Shown here: piece after piece, positions 1 to 8,671 of the stretch
Layout of the letters: every line of letters starts with the position of its first letter
Numbering within the stretch: the first letter of the stretch is position 1
DNA from: an uncultured Bacteroidota bacterium
Lineage (GTDB): Bacteria > Bacteroidota > Bacteroidia > Flavobacteriales > Flavobacteriaceae
Assembly: GCA_902609035.1 (NCBI GenBank)
Contig: CACLQG010000003.1
Span: 1-64,000, forward strand
Length of the DNA stretch: 64,000 bases
Direction of reading: 5' to 3'
The notes under the pieces: model-generated
Seen by the model: only the letters and a program-made list of their open reading frames with translations
The model's database searches: none
Told to the model about the DNA's origin: nothing
Program-made: the position numbers and the translations under genes

Positions 1-870
1 CTCATTCTGCATCTCTAAAGGCATAAGACCTGAAAATATACTATTTCGAGCATAGTAGGTAGCAGTAGGAAGGATACTGTAATATGTAACTTCCTCCTCT
101 TTCTTATAATAGTCTTCGATAATAGGAGAAATCATTTTCCATTGGTCAAAACGAAGGTTGTCAATAACCATCATTAAGGTTGTTTTATGAGATTCTTTGT
201 TAAGTATAGGAAAGAGTTTTTTCTTTAGAATTTGGTGAGACATCAATGGGCCTTCGTCATTTTTTATCCAATCCTTGTAGTTGTTTTCAATAAATTTGGC
301 AAAAAGTCGATTGGCTTCTTTCATTTGATTTTGAAAAATCTCCAACATAGCCAGATCCTCTAAGCCTTCGAGCTCCATTTCCCAATATAACATCTTAATA
401 TAAAAATCGGACCAGTCCTTGTGGGTTTTTAATTCATTTAGAGACATAGATATACGCTGAAAAGCTTGTTGATAATTGATGATGGTTTTTTCTGCAATTA
501 AGTTTTTATGTTGCAGTAGTTTTTTGAGAGCCAACAAAATTTGGTTTGGGTTAACGGGTTTGATCAAATAATCTGAAATTTTTGCACCTATGGCTTCTTC
601 CATTATCTTTTCCTCCTCGTTTTTTGTAATCATAATAACAGGAAGCATTGGCAGTCTTTGCTTTATTTCACTCAAAGTCTCTAAACCGCCAAGTCCTGGC
701 ATATTTTCATCAAGGATAACAGCATCGAAAACTTGTTCCTCAAGTAGCAACAATGCATCTTGACCATTATTGCAAGCTGTAATATGATAACCTTTTCTAT
801 CTAGAAATAAAAAGTGAGATTTAAGTAACTCAATTTCATCATCTATCCATAGTATATTGATTTGAGTCAT
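1..870 (-). CDS. porX: PorX-type response regulator with PglZ domain (C-terminus cut by window edge)
   Basis: Response regulator controlling type IX secretion genes in Bacteroidota. The readable 290 residues hold a receiver domain (about 1-120) with acidic pair D10/D11, phospho-acceptor D54 in VILDENMPG, and K104. A helical linker follows, then the start of a PglZ (alkaline-phosphatase-like) domain with the metal-site Asp in VVIDNLRFDQW (near 237) and PTATYYARNSIFSG near 268-280, where the PglZ threonine sits. Full PorX is about 520 residues, so roughly 230 lie outside the window. The start is the ATG at 870-868. No partner kinase (PorY) is in view. Family assignment is firm because receiver plus PglZ is diagnostic. 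Confidence 0.92.
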   Translation of the reverse strand, partial: MTQINILWIDDEIELLKSHFLFLDRKGYHITACNNGQDALLLLEEQVFDAVILDENMPGLGGLETLSEIKQRLPMLPVIMITKNEEEKIMEEAIGAKISDYLIKPVNPNQILLALKKLLQHKNLIAEKTIINYQQAFQRISMSLNELKTHKDWSDFYIKMLYWEMELEGLEDLAMLEIFQNQMKEANRLFAKFIENNYKDWIKNDEGPLMSHQILKKKLFPILNKESHKTTLMMVIDNLRFDQWKMISPIIEDYYKKEEEVTYYSILPTATYYARNSIFSGLMPLEMQNE

Positions 871-1044
871 ATATTATATTTTGTAGTAAGATTAACCATT
901 TTATAATATAAAAGGTAAAACTTTTAAATTGCTAAAATTACGGATTTATTGGTATTCGTTATTAATTAATTTAAATGGTTATTTCTCATTCTTGGCTTCC
1001 ACATCCAGGGAGAATTTTTTTAGCATAACGTCAATAATGTTTAA

Positions 1045-1321
1045 CACCAGACACGTTTTGAGGATGCTCTCGGGGTGATATACTTAATTCAAAAAATTAT
1101 CGAAGTATTAATAAAAAATAGGTGTTCTATTGCAGAACCAAAAAAAATTCTCTTTACAGGAGAGTTTTCAAATCAGACTTATGTTCCGATGGACAAAAAA
1201 TGAACCTTATCAAGAAGTGAAAGTTAAAAGATTTGAGTAGTCATATGCTTTTGTTAATTTACAGAACCTTTCGCGTGATCAGAGGAAAATTTTTTATGCT
1301 TACCTAGAAATACTCATCTAA
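1045..1321 (+). pseudogene. Decayed HD-superfamily phosphohydrolase gene
   Basis: This gap between porX and lpxD has no intact gene but translates in pieces. From 1045 to 1203 one frame reads HQTRFEDALGVIYLIQKI..., matching the HTRFxHALG-(x)2-LMQKA segment that follows the first His motif in Bacteroidota HD-domain hydrolases. It runs on to FTGEFSNQTY and stops at 1201-1203. A second piece (1241-1321) reads AFVNLQNLSRDQRKIFYAYL, resembling the C-terminal end of the same family (a ...LNISALS...K(Y/F)F-CYP region). The middle of the gene, including the HD metal site, is missing. An HD hydrolase commonly precedes lpxD in this phylum, which supports the call. Seen: the peptide fragments. Inferred: gene loss by deletion plus frameshifts. 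Confidence 0.55.
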
Positions 1322-1345
1322 CTTAAATTTTATATTTTTACAAGA

Positions 1346-2368
1346 ATGAAATTTACAGCGCAACAAATCGCTTCTCAATTACAAGGAACTGTTGAGGGCG
1401 ACCCTAATGCTGAGTTTTTTCAATTATCTAAAATTGAAGATGCTCAAAAGGGTTCTCTAACTTTCCTTTCCAATCCAAAATATACCCAATTCATTTATAA
1501 AACTCAAGCATCTGTAACTATTGTTAACCATGATTTTATTCCTGAGGAGAATCTTTCTACTACTTTGGTTAGAGTTCCCAATGCTTACGATTCGTTTTCT
1601 GTACTACTGGATTATTACAATAAGGTTAAGACCAATAAAACAGGTATTTCCAAATCCGCTGAAATAGACGCTTCTGTGATTATAGGAAACAACTGTTATG
1701 TTGGTCATATGACCTGTATTGAGGAAAATACAGATATTGGTGAGAATGTTAAAATATTTCCACAAGTATTCATTGGTAGTAATGTAAGTATTGATTCAGG
1801 GACCATTATTTTTGCAGGTGCTAAAATATTAGATGATACTATTATAGGTAAAAATTGTGTGATTCATAGTGGCGTAGTAATTGGATCTGATGGTTTTGGA
1901 TTTTCTCCACAAAAAGATGGTATTTATAAGAAAATACCTCAAACAGGTATAGTAATATTAGGCAATAATGTGGATGTTGGTTCCAATTCAACAATTGATC
2001 GTGCTACCTTAGGTGTCACTTCCATAGGAAATGGTGTAAAACTCGATAATCAGATTCAAATTGCTCATAACGTTGAGATTGGTGAGAATACTGTTATTGC
2101 TGCTCAATCGGGAATTGCCGGGTCCGCCAAAATCGGTAAAAATTGCGTTATCGGAGGGCAAGTTGGTATTGCAGGTCACATAAATATAGGTGATAATGTC
2201 AAAATTCAAGGTAAATCGGGGGTTATAAGTAATATTAAACAAAATTCAACCATTCAAGGCACCCCCGCATTTTCATACAATGATTACAACAAATCATATG
2301 TTTATTTCAAAAATTTACCAAATCTTGCAAAAGAAATAAACCGAATCATTAAGAAACTAAATCCATGA
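1346..2368 (+). CDS. lpxD: UDP-3-O-acylglucosamine N-acyltransferase
   Basis: Third step of lipid A synthesis: transfers a 3-hydroxyacyl chain from ACP to the 2-amino group of UDP-3-O-acyl-glucosamine in the cytosol. The 340 residues match the family length. An N-terminal uridine-binding domain (about 1-100) is followed by a left-handed beta-helix of hexapeptide repeats (about 105-315, such as IGNNCYVGH, IGENVKIFP). The catalytic histidine is H241 in IQIAHNVEIG. The C-terminal helix ends in KEINRIIKKL. It is the first gene of a Bacteroidota lipid A operon and overlaps the next gene by 4 bp (ATGA). Confidence 0.96.
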   Translation: MKFTAQQIASQLQGTVEGDPNAEFFQLSKIEDAQKGSLTFLSNPKYTQFIYKTQASVTIVNHDFIPEENLSTTLVRVPNAYDSFSVLLDYYNKVKTNKTGISKSAEIDASVIIGNNCYVGHMTCIEENTDIGENVKIFPQVFIGSNVSIDSGTIIFAGAKILDDTIIGKNCVIHSGVVIGSDGFGFSPQKDGIYKKIPQTGIVILGNNVDVGSNSTIDRATLGVTSIGNGVKLDNQIQIAHNVEIGENTVIAAQSGIAGSAKIGKNCVIGGQVGIAGHINIGDNVKIQGKSGVISNIKQNSTIQGTPAFSYNDYNKSYVYFKNLPNLAKEINRIIKKLNP

Positions 2369-3765
2369 CCAAAAAAAAAACTTATCAAAAAACTTTAAAA
2401 AATAAAGTTACCCTTGATGGAGTTGGTCTTCATACTGGAAAATCCGTTAAAATTACCTTTAAGCCTGCACCTGTAAATACCGGTTATATTTTTGTTAGGA
2501 CGGATCTTAAACCAGTGGTTGAAATTCCTGCAGACGTTCAATATGTTACAAATACAGACCGAGGCACCAATCTTGAAAAAGATTCTGCCAAAATTCAGAC
2601 TTCGGAGCATGTTTTGGCTGCATTAGTGGGGATGGGAATCGATAATTGTTATATCGAATTGGACTCTCCCGAGTCTCCGATTATGGACGGTTCATCAATA
2701 TTTTTTGTTGATGCAATAGAATCAGTTGGGATTAAAGAGCAAGAAAAAGCTAGAGAAGAATACGTTGTTACCGACCTTATTACTTATAAAGATGATGAAA
2801 CCGGAAGCGAGATTACATTGATTCCTGCTGACGAATATCAAGTTACAACTATGGTTGATTTCGAAACCAAAGTTTTGGGAACTCAAAATGCATCATTGGA
2901 CACTATTATAGACTTTAAAAAATCGATTGCACCTTCACGTACTTTTAGTTTTTTACATGAACTTGAAATGCTTTTAGAGAACGGCCTAATAAAAGGTGGC
3001 GACTTAAATAATGCTATAGTCTATGTTGATAAACCACTTTCCGAGAGTAATATGGATCGTTTGAAAGAGGCTTTTGGAAAAGAAAATATTGCTGTTCAAC
3101 CGAATGGGATTTTAGACAACTTAAGCCTTCATTTTTCTAATGAAGCGGCTCGACACAAGCTATTAGATGTAATTGGAGACTTGGCCTTGGTGGGAGTTCC
3201 TATTCGAGGAAAGGTTTTTGCTCATAAGCCTGGACATAAAGTTAATACTGACTTTTCTAAAAAACTTTCTCAAATAATTAAGCAAGAAAGAAGACAGAAC
3301 GCTCCCAAAATAGACGTTAATTCTGAACCATTAATGGATGTGAATGACATTATCAAAATGTTACCACACAGACCTCCATTTTTGTTGGTAGATAAAATAT
3401 TTGAACTTTCAGATTCTCATGTCGTTGGCCTTAAAAACGTGACCATGAATGAACCTTTTTTTGTGGGTCATTTTCCTGGAGTTCCTGTCATGCCTGGTGT
3501 TCTTCAAATTGAAGCGATGGCACAGGCAGGGGGAGTACTTTTATTGAATACGGTGCCAGACCCACATAACTACCTTACCTTATTTATGAAAATGGATAAG
3601 GTACGGTTCAAAAGACCAGTAAAACCTGGCGATACTTTAATTTTTAAATTGGAATTAATCTCCCCTATAAGAAGAGGTATTTGTCATATGAAAGGTATGA
3701 TCTTTGCAAATGGAAATTTAATGACTGAAGGTGAACTTATGGCGCAAATAATGAAACGTAAATAA
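2365..3765 (+). CDS. lpxC/fabZ: Bifunctional UDP-3-O-acyl-GlcNAc deacetylase / 3-hydroxyacyl-ACP dehydratase
   Basis: Fusion typical of Bacteroidota. Residues about 8-305 are LpxC, the zinc deacetylase that commits to lipid A, with H82 in SEHVLAAL, H264 and D268 in ARHKLLDVIGD as metal ligands, and the HKPGHK loop (287-292) holding the catalytic His. Residues about 325-466 are FabZ, a hot-dog-fold dehydratase of fatty acid elongation, with MLPHRPPFLLVDK (332-344), catalytic H369 in GHFPG and E383 in QIEAMAQAGG. Total length 466 is usual for the fusion. The fusion ties use of 3-hydroxyacyl-ACP for lipid A and for fatty acids to one polypeptide. It overlaps lpxD by 4 bp, and lpxA follows after 6 bp. 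Confidence 0.97.
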   Translation: MTKKKTYQKTLKNKVTLDGVGLHTGKSVKITFKPAPVNTGYIFVRTDLKPVVEIPADVQYVTNTDRGTNLEKDSAKIQTSEHVLAALVGMGIDNCYIELDSPESPIMDGSSIFFVDAIESVGIKEQEKAREEYVVTDLITYKDDETGSEITLIPADEYQVTTMVDFETKVLGTQNASLDTIIDFKKSIAPSRTFSFLHELEMLLENGLIKGGDLNNAIVYVDKPLSESNMDRLKEAFGKENIAVQPNGILDNLSLHFSNEAARHKLLDVIGDLALVGVPIRGKVFAHKPGHKVNTDFSKKLSQIIKQERRQNAPKIDVNSEPLMDVNDIIKMLPHRPPFLLVDKIFELSDSHVVGLKNVTMNEPFFVGHFPGVPVMPGVLQIEAMAQAGGVLLLNTVPDPHNYLTLFMKMDKVRFKRPVKPGDTLIFKLELISPIRRGICHMKGMIFANGNLMTEGELMAQIMKRK

Positions 3766-3771
3766 ACATTT

Positions 3772-4557
3772 ATGAAACAACCCCTTTCTTACATTCATCC
3801 TGAAGCCAAAGTAGCAAAAAATGTAGTTATTGAACCATTTACTACTATTGATAAAAATGTAGAAATTGGCGAAGGTACTTGGATCGGTTCAAATGTAACT
3901 ATAATGGAGGGGTCTAGAATAGGCAAAAATTGTAGTATTTTTCCAGGAGCTGTAATTGCGGCTGTCCCGCAAGATTTGAAGTTTAAAGGTGAAGATACTT
4001 TGGCGGTTATTGGGAATAATACAACAATTAGAGAGTGTGTAACCATAAACAGAGGTACTTCAGATCGTCAACTTACCAAAATTGGAAATAATTGCTTAAT
4101 CATGGCCTATTGTCACGTTGCCCACGATTGCTATGTTGGTGACAATTGTATTTTTTCAAATAATAGTACCCTTGCGGGTCACATTACAATTGGAAATTAT
4201 GTAATCTTGGCAGGGTTGGTCGCAGTACATCAATTCTCCACAATTGGAGACCATGCTTTTATCGCTGGTGGGTCACTAGTAAGAAAGGATGTTCCTCCCT
4301 TTGTCAAAGCAGCTCGTGAGCCTCTATCCTACGTTGGGATAAATTCTGTAGGGCTCAGAAGAAGGGGCTTTTCGTCCGAAAAAATTACAGAGATTCAAAA
4401 TATATTTAGGATTCTCTACCAAAAAAAATTAAACAATAGTCAGGCTTTTGATATTATCGAAGCTGAGATGATTGCCTCTCCAGAAAGAGATGAAATTCTA
4501 CAATTCATCAGAAATTCCCAAAGAGGAATCATGAAAGGCTATTTTCAAAAAAGCTAA
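3772..4557 (+). CDS. lpxA: Acyl-ACP--UDP-N-acetylglucosamine O-acyltransferase
   Basis: First step of lipid A synthesis, putting a 3-hydroxyacyl chain on the 3-OH of UDP-GlcNAc. The 261 residues fit the family. A hexapeptide beta-helix spans about 8-190, with the two conserved histidines H115 and H118 in CHVAHDC; the second is the likely catalytic base. The C-terminal helical part (195-261) contains GLRRRGFS. It sits third in the lpx operon, 6 bp after lpxC/fabZ and 9 bp before efp, so co-transcription is very likely. Confidence 0.96.
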   Translation: MKQPLSYIHPEAKVAKNVVIEPFTTIDKNVEIGEGTWIGSNVTIMEGSRIGKNCSIFPGAVIAAVPQDLKFKGEDTLAVIGNNTTIRECVTINRGTSDRQLTKIGNNCLIMAYCHVAHDCYVGDNCIFSNNSTLAGHITIGNYVILAGLVAVHQFSTIGDHAFIAGGSLVRKDVPPFVKAAREPLSYVGINSVGLRRRGFSSEKITEIQNIFRILYQKKLNNSQAFDIIEAEMIASPERDEILQFIRNSQRGIMKGYFQKS

Positions 4558-4566
4558 ATCAATACT

Positions 4567-5133
4567 ATGACAAATACATCTGATATTAGAAAAGGATTGT
4601 GTATAAAATTTAATAATGATATTTATAAAATTATAGAGTTTCTTCACGTCAAACCAGGTAAAGGTCCTGCTTTTGTAAGAACAAAACTCAAAAGCGTTAC
4701 CTCAGGAAAAGTAGTTGAAAATACTTTTTCAGCTGGTCACAAAATTGAGAGCATTCGTGTTGAAACTAATAAATACCAGTATCTGTATAGAGATATGGAT
4801 GACTATCATTTTATGAATCTAGATGACTTCAACCAAGTAGTAGTTAATATAAAATCAGTCGATAATCCTGGTTTAATGAAAGAAGGAGAAATAGTAAGTA
4901 TTTCCATCAATACTGAGGACGGATTGCCCTTATCGGTTGATATGCCCGCTAATGTTATTTTAGAAGTTACTCACACTGAACCGGGAGTTAAAGGGAATAC
5001 CGCTACTAACGCCACAAAGCCAGCTTCTGTCGAATCGGGTGCGAAAATTAATGTTCCTCTTTTTATTAATGAGGGTGATAAAATCAAGGTTGATACCTTA
5101 AAAGGTCATTATCTTGAAAGAATTAAAGATTAA
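4567..5133 (+). CDS. efp: Translation elongation factor P
   Basis: EF-P relieves ribosome stalling at proline runs. The 188 residues make the usual three beta-barrel domains: KOW-like N-terminal (1-65), OB (about 68-130) and C-terminal OB (about 132-188, ending GDKIKVDTLKGHYLERI). The loop that contacts the peptidyl-transferase centre reads KPGKGPAFVR (29-38) with K32 at the tip, so it is the lysine type rather than the arginine type rhamnosylated by EarP. No modification gene is in view. It lies 9 bp after lpxA, an arrangement common in Bacteroidota. Confidence 0.96.
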   Translation: MTNTSDIRKGLCIKFNNDIYKIIEFLHVKPGKGPAFVRTKLKSVTSGKVVENTFSAGHKIESIRVETNKYQYLYRDMDDYHFMNLDDFNQVVVNIKSVDNPGLMKEGEIVSISINTEDGLPLSVDMPANVILEVTHTEPGVKGNTATNATKPASVESGAKINVPLFINEGDKIKVDTLKGHYLERIKD

Positions 5134-5194
5134 TCTTTATTTAAAATGTATCAACCATTAAAATAACATACTTTTAGATAATTAAAAAATTACA

Positions 5195-6076
5195 ATGAGT
5201 GTACTCGTAAACAAGGAATCAAAAATTATAGTACAAGGTTTTACTGGTAGTGAGGGTACTTTCCATGCTGAACAAATGATAGCCTATGGAACTAATGTGG
5301 TTGGTGGGGTTACCCCAGGAAAAGGAGGGCAAGTGCATTTAGATAAGCCAGTTTATAATTCTGTTGTACAAGCAGTAAAGGAAGCTCAGGCAAATACGTC
5401 TATTATTTTTGTACCACCAGCATTTGCAGCAGATGCTATTATGGAGGCTGCAGAAGCAGGAATAAGAGTTATTATTGCAATTACCGAGGGTATCCCCGTA
5501 TCTGATATGATTAAAGTGGTTGACTACATTAAAAAGAGGAATTGCACTTTAGTAGGGCCTAATTGCCCTGGAGTAATAACTCCAGACGAAGCAAAAGTTG
5601 GTATTATGCCAGGTTTTGTATTCAAAAAAGGTAATGTAGGAATTGTTTCCAAATCTGGTACGTTGACCTATGAAGCCGCTGATCAGGTAGTTAGAGAGGG
5701 ATTAGGAATAACTACAGCCATTGGTATAGGTGGAGACCCTATTATAGGAACCTCAACAAGAGATGCAGTGGAACTCTTTATGAATGACCCTGAAACTGAG
5801 GCCATAGTGATAATTGGAGAAATAGGTGGACAATTTGAGTCTGATGCCGCCCAATGGGTGAAAGAAAATGGTAACAAAAAGCCTGTAATTGGATTCATTG
5901 CTGGTGAAACAGCCCCTAAAGGAAGAACCATGGGTCATGCTGGTGCTATTGTTGGTGGAAAAAATGACACCGCTGAAGCTAAGAAGAGGATTATGAAGTC
6001 ATGTGGAATTCATGTGGTAGATTCTCCAGCCGAGATTGGTAAAAAAGTTTCAGAAGTTTTAGCTCAATTTAAATGA
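5195..6076 (+). CDS. sucD: Succinate--CoA ligase, alpha subunit
   Basis: Alpha subunit of the TCA-cycle enzyme that interconverts succinyl-CoA and succinate with NDP phosphorylation. The 293 residues match the family. An N-terminal CoA-binding Rossmann domain ([12 protein letters not shown], 13-24) is followed by a ligase domain with [10 protein letters not shown] (121-130) and the phosphorylated histidine H248 in [10 protein letters not shown]. The beta subunit gene sucC is not in the window, so the two subunits are encoded apart, as in many Bacteroidota. It overlaps fabG by 4 bp. Confidence 0.96.
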   Translation: MSVLVNKESKIIVQGFTGSEGTFHAEQMIAYGTNVVGGVTPGKGGQVHLDKPVYNSVVQAVKEAQANTSIIFVPPAFAADAIMEAAEAGIRVIIAITEGIPVSDMIKVVDYIKKRNCTLVGPNCPGVITPDEAKVGIMPGFVFKKGNVGIVSKSGTLTYEAADQVVREGLGITTAIGIGGDPIIGTSTRDAVELFMNDPETEAIVIIGEIGGQFESDAAQWVKENGNKKPVIGFIAGETAPKGRTMGHAGAIVGGKNDTAEAKKRIMKSCGIHVVDSPAEIGKKVSEVLAQFK

Positions 6077-6822
6077 ATAAATTACTGGAAAATAAAACAG
6101 CCATCATCACAGGTGCTAGTCGGGGGATAGGGAAAGGAATAGCTTTAGCCTTTGCCGAACATGGTTGCAATGTGGCATTCACCTACAGTACTTCCGTAAA
6201 TGACGCTCAAAGTTTCGTAAAAGAATTGGAAGATCTTGGAGTTAAAGCTAAATCCTATCAGAGTAATGCTGCTGATTTTAATTTGGCACAACTATTGATA
6301 AAGAATATTTTAGAGGATTTTGATAAGGTGGATGTTTTGATCAATAACGCTGGAATTACTAAAGATAATCTTTTGATGCGTATCGATGAGGAAGATTTTG
6401 ATCAAGTGATTGAGGTCAATCTTAAATCCGTTTTCAATATGACAAAAGCAATACAGCGAACTTTTTTAAAACAAAGATATGGATCATTAATTCATATGAG
6501 TTCAGTAGTGGGTATTAAAGGGAATGCTGGTCAATCCAATTATGCAGCCTCTAAGGCTGGAATTATTGGATTTTCAAAAGCTGTTGCCCTAGAATTGGGT
6601 TCAAGAAATATTAGAAGTAACGTTGTCGCTCCTGGATTTATTGAAACTGAAATGACAGATAAACTGCCGGAAGATATAGTTCAGAGGTGGCGCGATGGAA
6701 TCCCTCTTAAAAGAGGTGGTTCTCCCAAGGACGTAGCCAACGCCTGTTTGTTTTTGGCATCAGATTTATCAAATTATATTACCGGTCAAGTTCTCCAGGT
6801 AGATGGAGGAATGTTAACTTAA
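6073..6822 (+). CDS. fabG: 3-oxoacyl-ACP reductase
   Basis: NADPH-dependent reductase of fatty acid elongation, short-chain dehydrogenase fold. The 249 residues contain TGASRGIG (13-20) for cofactor binding, NNAG (91-94), and the catalytic set S144, Y157 and K161 (YAASK). The C-terminal PGFIETEM segment and [12 protein letters not shown] ending are typical of FabG. The start overlaps the sucD stop in ATGA, so translation is probably coupled. Many SDRs look alike, but the FabG-type ends and the lipid context favour this call. Confidence 0.9.
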   Translation: MNKLLENKTAIITGASRGIGKGIALAFAEHGCNVAFTYSTSVNDAQSFVKELEDLGVKAKSYQSNAADFNLAQLLIKNILEDFDKVDVLINNAGITKDNLLMRIDEEDFDQVIEVNLKSVFNMTKAIQRTFLKQRYGSLIHMSSVVGIKGNAGQSNYAASKAGIIGFSKAVALELGSRNIRSNVVAPGFIETEMTDKLPEDIVQRWRDGIPLKRGGSPKDVANACLFLASDLSNYITGQVLQVDGGMLT

Positions 6823-6834
6823 AAAAAATTAATT

Positions 6835-7653
6835 ATGCAAAAATTACCTAAAATCGGATTACCAATTATTCTCTTGGCCTTTGTGCTTATTATTTTCGTC
6901 TCTAAGTCCTCTATCAATATTGGATATGGAGAAGCGGGTGTATTGTTTAAGACCTTTGGTGGGGGTGTTGTAACAGATAAATCACCACTATCAGAGGGGT
7001 TCCATATCATTGCCCCTTGGAATAAGGTCTACATTTACAACGTTAAGCAGCAAGAATTTTTTGAAGGGAATATGCAAGTTTTGTCATCCAATGGTCTGGA
7101 GATATCTCTGGATGTATCTGTATTATATCAGCCAGTTTATAATGAATTGGGATTACTACATAAAACTAAAGGGGAGAATTATGTAAACATTGTTTTGATT
7201 CCGCAGATTCGAGCAGTAGCTAGAAGCGTTGTTGGTAGATATACCCCCGAACAATTATACTCAACCAAAAGAGATGCAATTCAAAATGAAATTTATGAGG
7301 AAACTCAAAAGGTTGTTGAAAATCAGCATATTCAAGTTAATGCGGTACTAGTTAGAGATGTTTCATTACCATTAGCAATAAAGGAAGGTATTGAAAGAAA
7401 ATTAATACAAGAACAGGAGTCTTTAGAGTACGAATTTAGATTAGAAAAAGCCAAGCAAGAAGCTGAAAAACAGAGAATTGATGCAGAAGGAAAAGCTACT
7501 GCTAATAGAATTTTAAGTGCATCGATCACAAAGATGATTCTCAAAGAGAAAGGTATAGAAGCGACTAAAGCACTTTCTACCTCTCCCAATGCCAAGGTAA
7601 TTGTTATTGGTAGTGGAGAAGACGGTATGCCACTTATCTTAGGAGGTCAATAA
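6835..7653 (+). CDS. Prohibitin-family SPFH/Band 7 membrane protein
   Basis: Single-pass membrane protein of the prohibitin branch of the SPFH family, which forms large oligomers that organise the inner membrane or modulate membrane proteases. Of 272 residues, about 8-24 (IGLPIILLAFVLIIFV) form one N-terminal transmembrane segment. The SPFH domain spans about 28-190. A charged, probably coiled-coil stretch follows (EQESLEYEFRLEKAKQEAEK, about 197-216). The exact client in this organism is unknown. It lies 12 bp after fabG at the end of this operon, with the his promoter starting just downstream. Confidence 0.88.
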   Translation: MQKLPKIGLPIILLAFVLIIFVSKSSINIGYGEAGVLFKTFGGGVVTDKSPLSEGFHIIAPWNKVYIYNVKQQEFFEGNMQVLSSNGLEISLDVSVLYQPVYNELGLLHKTKGENYVNIVLIPQIRAVARSVVGRYTPEQLYSTKRDAIQNEIYEETQKVVENQHIQVNAVLVRDVSLPLAIKEGIERKLIQEQESLEYEFRLEKAKQEAEKQRIDAEGKATANRILSASITKMILKEKGIEATKALSTSPNAKVIVIGSGEDGMPLILGGQ

Positions 7654-7684
7654 AATTTGATTTTATATCTCATTGAAAAATTAT

Positions 7685-7692
7685 TATATTTG
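7685..7692 (+). promoter_or_regulatory. his operon promoter, -7 element
   Basis: TATATTTG matches the Bacteroidota -7 consensus TAnnTTTG exactly. It lies between the prohibitin-like gene and the his hairpin. A TTG for the -33 box exists at 7657-7659 (spacer 25 bp, slightly long), so the upstream box is uncertain. Transcription should start near 7696. Confidence 0.6.
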
Positions 7693-7696
7693 CAAT

Positions 7697-7750
7697 GTGA
7701 AAAAATTGAACCATTACATGCATTTACTATCAACCTATCAAATGAGGTAA
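7697..7750 (+). promoter_or_regulatory. Possible his leader peptide
   Basis: A 17-codon frame starts with GTG at 7697 and ends at TAA 7748-7750. It reads (V/M)KKLNHYMHLLSTYQMR. An internal ATG at 7718 gives the 10-residue form MHLLSTYQMR. Two His codons stand in four positions (H6 and H9), and the frame ends 23 bp before a terminator hairpin that precedes hisG. This is the layout of a leader peptide in attenuation, though the His run is much weaker than in enterobacterial his leaders. Translation is not shown by the sequence, so treat it as a candidate. Confidence 0.4.
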
Positions 7751-7773
7751 TGAAGATGTATTGTCTATATTTT

Positions 7774-7804
7774 AAACCCGTTTGATTTCAAACGGGTTTT
7801 TTTA
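7774..7804 (+). terminator. Intrinsic terminator / probable his attenuator
   Basis: A perfect 12-bp inverted repeat, AAACCCGTTTGA (7774-7785) and TCAAACGGGTTT (7788-7799), with a 2-nt loop, runs into a T tract. It stands downstream of the TATATTTG promoter and 15 bp upstream of hisG, so it lies inside the his transcript leader. That placement favours attenuation over simple termination of the prohibitin-like gene. Confidence 0.8.
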
Positions 7805-7819
7805 TAATATATTTTTAAA

Positions 7820-8671
7820 ATGATAACAATTGCGATTCAAAAATCAGGAAGACTTAATGAAGAGTCTCTGAAAATGCTAAAAAAGTGTGGTATTTCTATC
7901 GATAATGGTAAAGATCAACTTAAAGCACCTGCTAGAAACTTCCCTATGGAGGTATTATATTTAAGAAATGGTGATATCCCTCAGTATTTGAGTGATGGAG
8001 TAGTGGATTTAGCCATTATAGGTGAGAACTTAATCCATGAAAAAGGAAAAGATTTGATCGTTTTAGAAAAATTGGGCTTTTCAAGATGTCGAGTTTCTAT
8101 TGCTGTTCCGAAAGAATCAAATTTCAATAACGTCAAAGAACTCGATGGAAAACGTATCGCCACGTCTTATCCAAATACCGTTATTGAATTTTTTAGCAAA
8201 AATGCTATAAATGCTGATCTACACATCATCAATGGTTCTGTTGAAATAGCACCTAGCATTGGACTTGCTGATGCGATTTGTGATATTGTTTCCAGTGGAA
8301 GTACTTTGTTTAAAAATAATTTAAAAGAAGTTGCTAAAATACTGGAATCCGAAGCTGTCTTGGTGCAATCACCAAATCTATCTTCAGAAAAACAAAAAAT
8401 TGTTGAAAAATTGCTTTTTCGTATTGGTACGGTAATACGTGCGAAGAAATCTAAATATATTTTACTTAATGCGCCCAATGACAAGATTGAACTAATCAGT
8501 AATATTCTTCCTGTTCTAAAAAGCCCAACAATTCTTCCATTGGCTAAAGAAGGATGGTCCTCATTACACTCTGTTATTGATGAAACTTCATTCTGGAAGG
8601 TCATCGATGAACTTAAATCTGCAGGTGCTGAAGATATATTAGTTTGCCCTATAGAAAAAATGGTATTGTGA
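7820..8671 (+). CDS. hisG: ATP phosphoribosyltransferase (long form)
   Basis: First step of histidine synthesis, joining ATP and PRPP; feedback inhibited by histidine. The 283 residues are the long HisG form: a two-lobed catalytic domain (about 1-210) with DLAIIGENL and the PRPP-loop-like DIVSSGSTL (about 154-162), then a C-terminal regulatory domain of ferredoxin-like fold (about 215-283, PLAKEGWSSLHSV). Long forms do not need HisZ, and none is present. It is the first gene of the his operon, behind the hairpin at 7774-7804, and its TGA overlaps the hisD ATG. Confidence 0.96.
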   Translation: MITIAIQKSGRLNEESLKMLKKCGISIDNGKDQLKAPARNFPMEVLYLRNGDIPQYLSDGVVDLAIIGENLIHEKGKDLIVLEKLGFSRCRVSIAVPKESNFNNVKELDGKRIATSYPNTVIEFFSKNAINADLHIINGSVEIAPSIGLADAICDIVSSGSTLFKNNLKEVAKILESEAVLVQSPNLSSEKQKIVEKLLFRIGTVIRAKKSKYILLNAPNDKIELISNILPVLKSPTILPLAKEGWSSLHSVIDETSFWKVIDELKSAGAEDILVCPIEKMVL

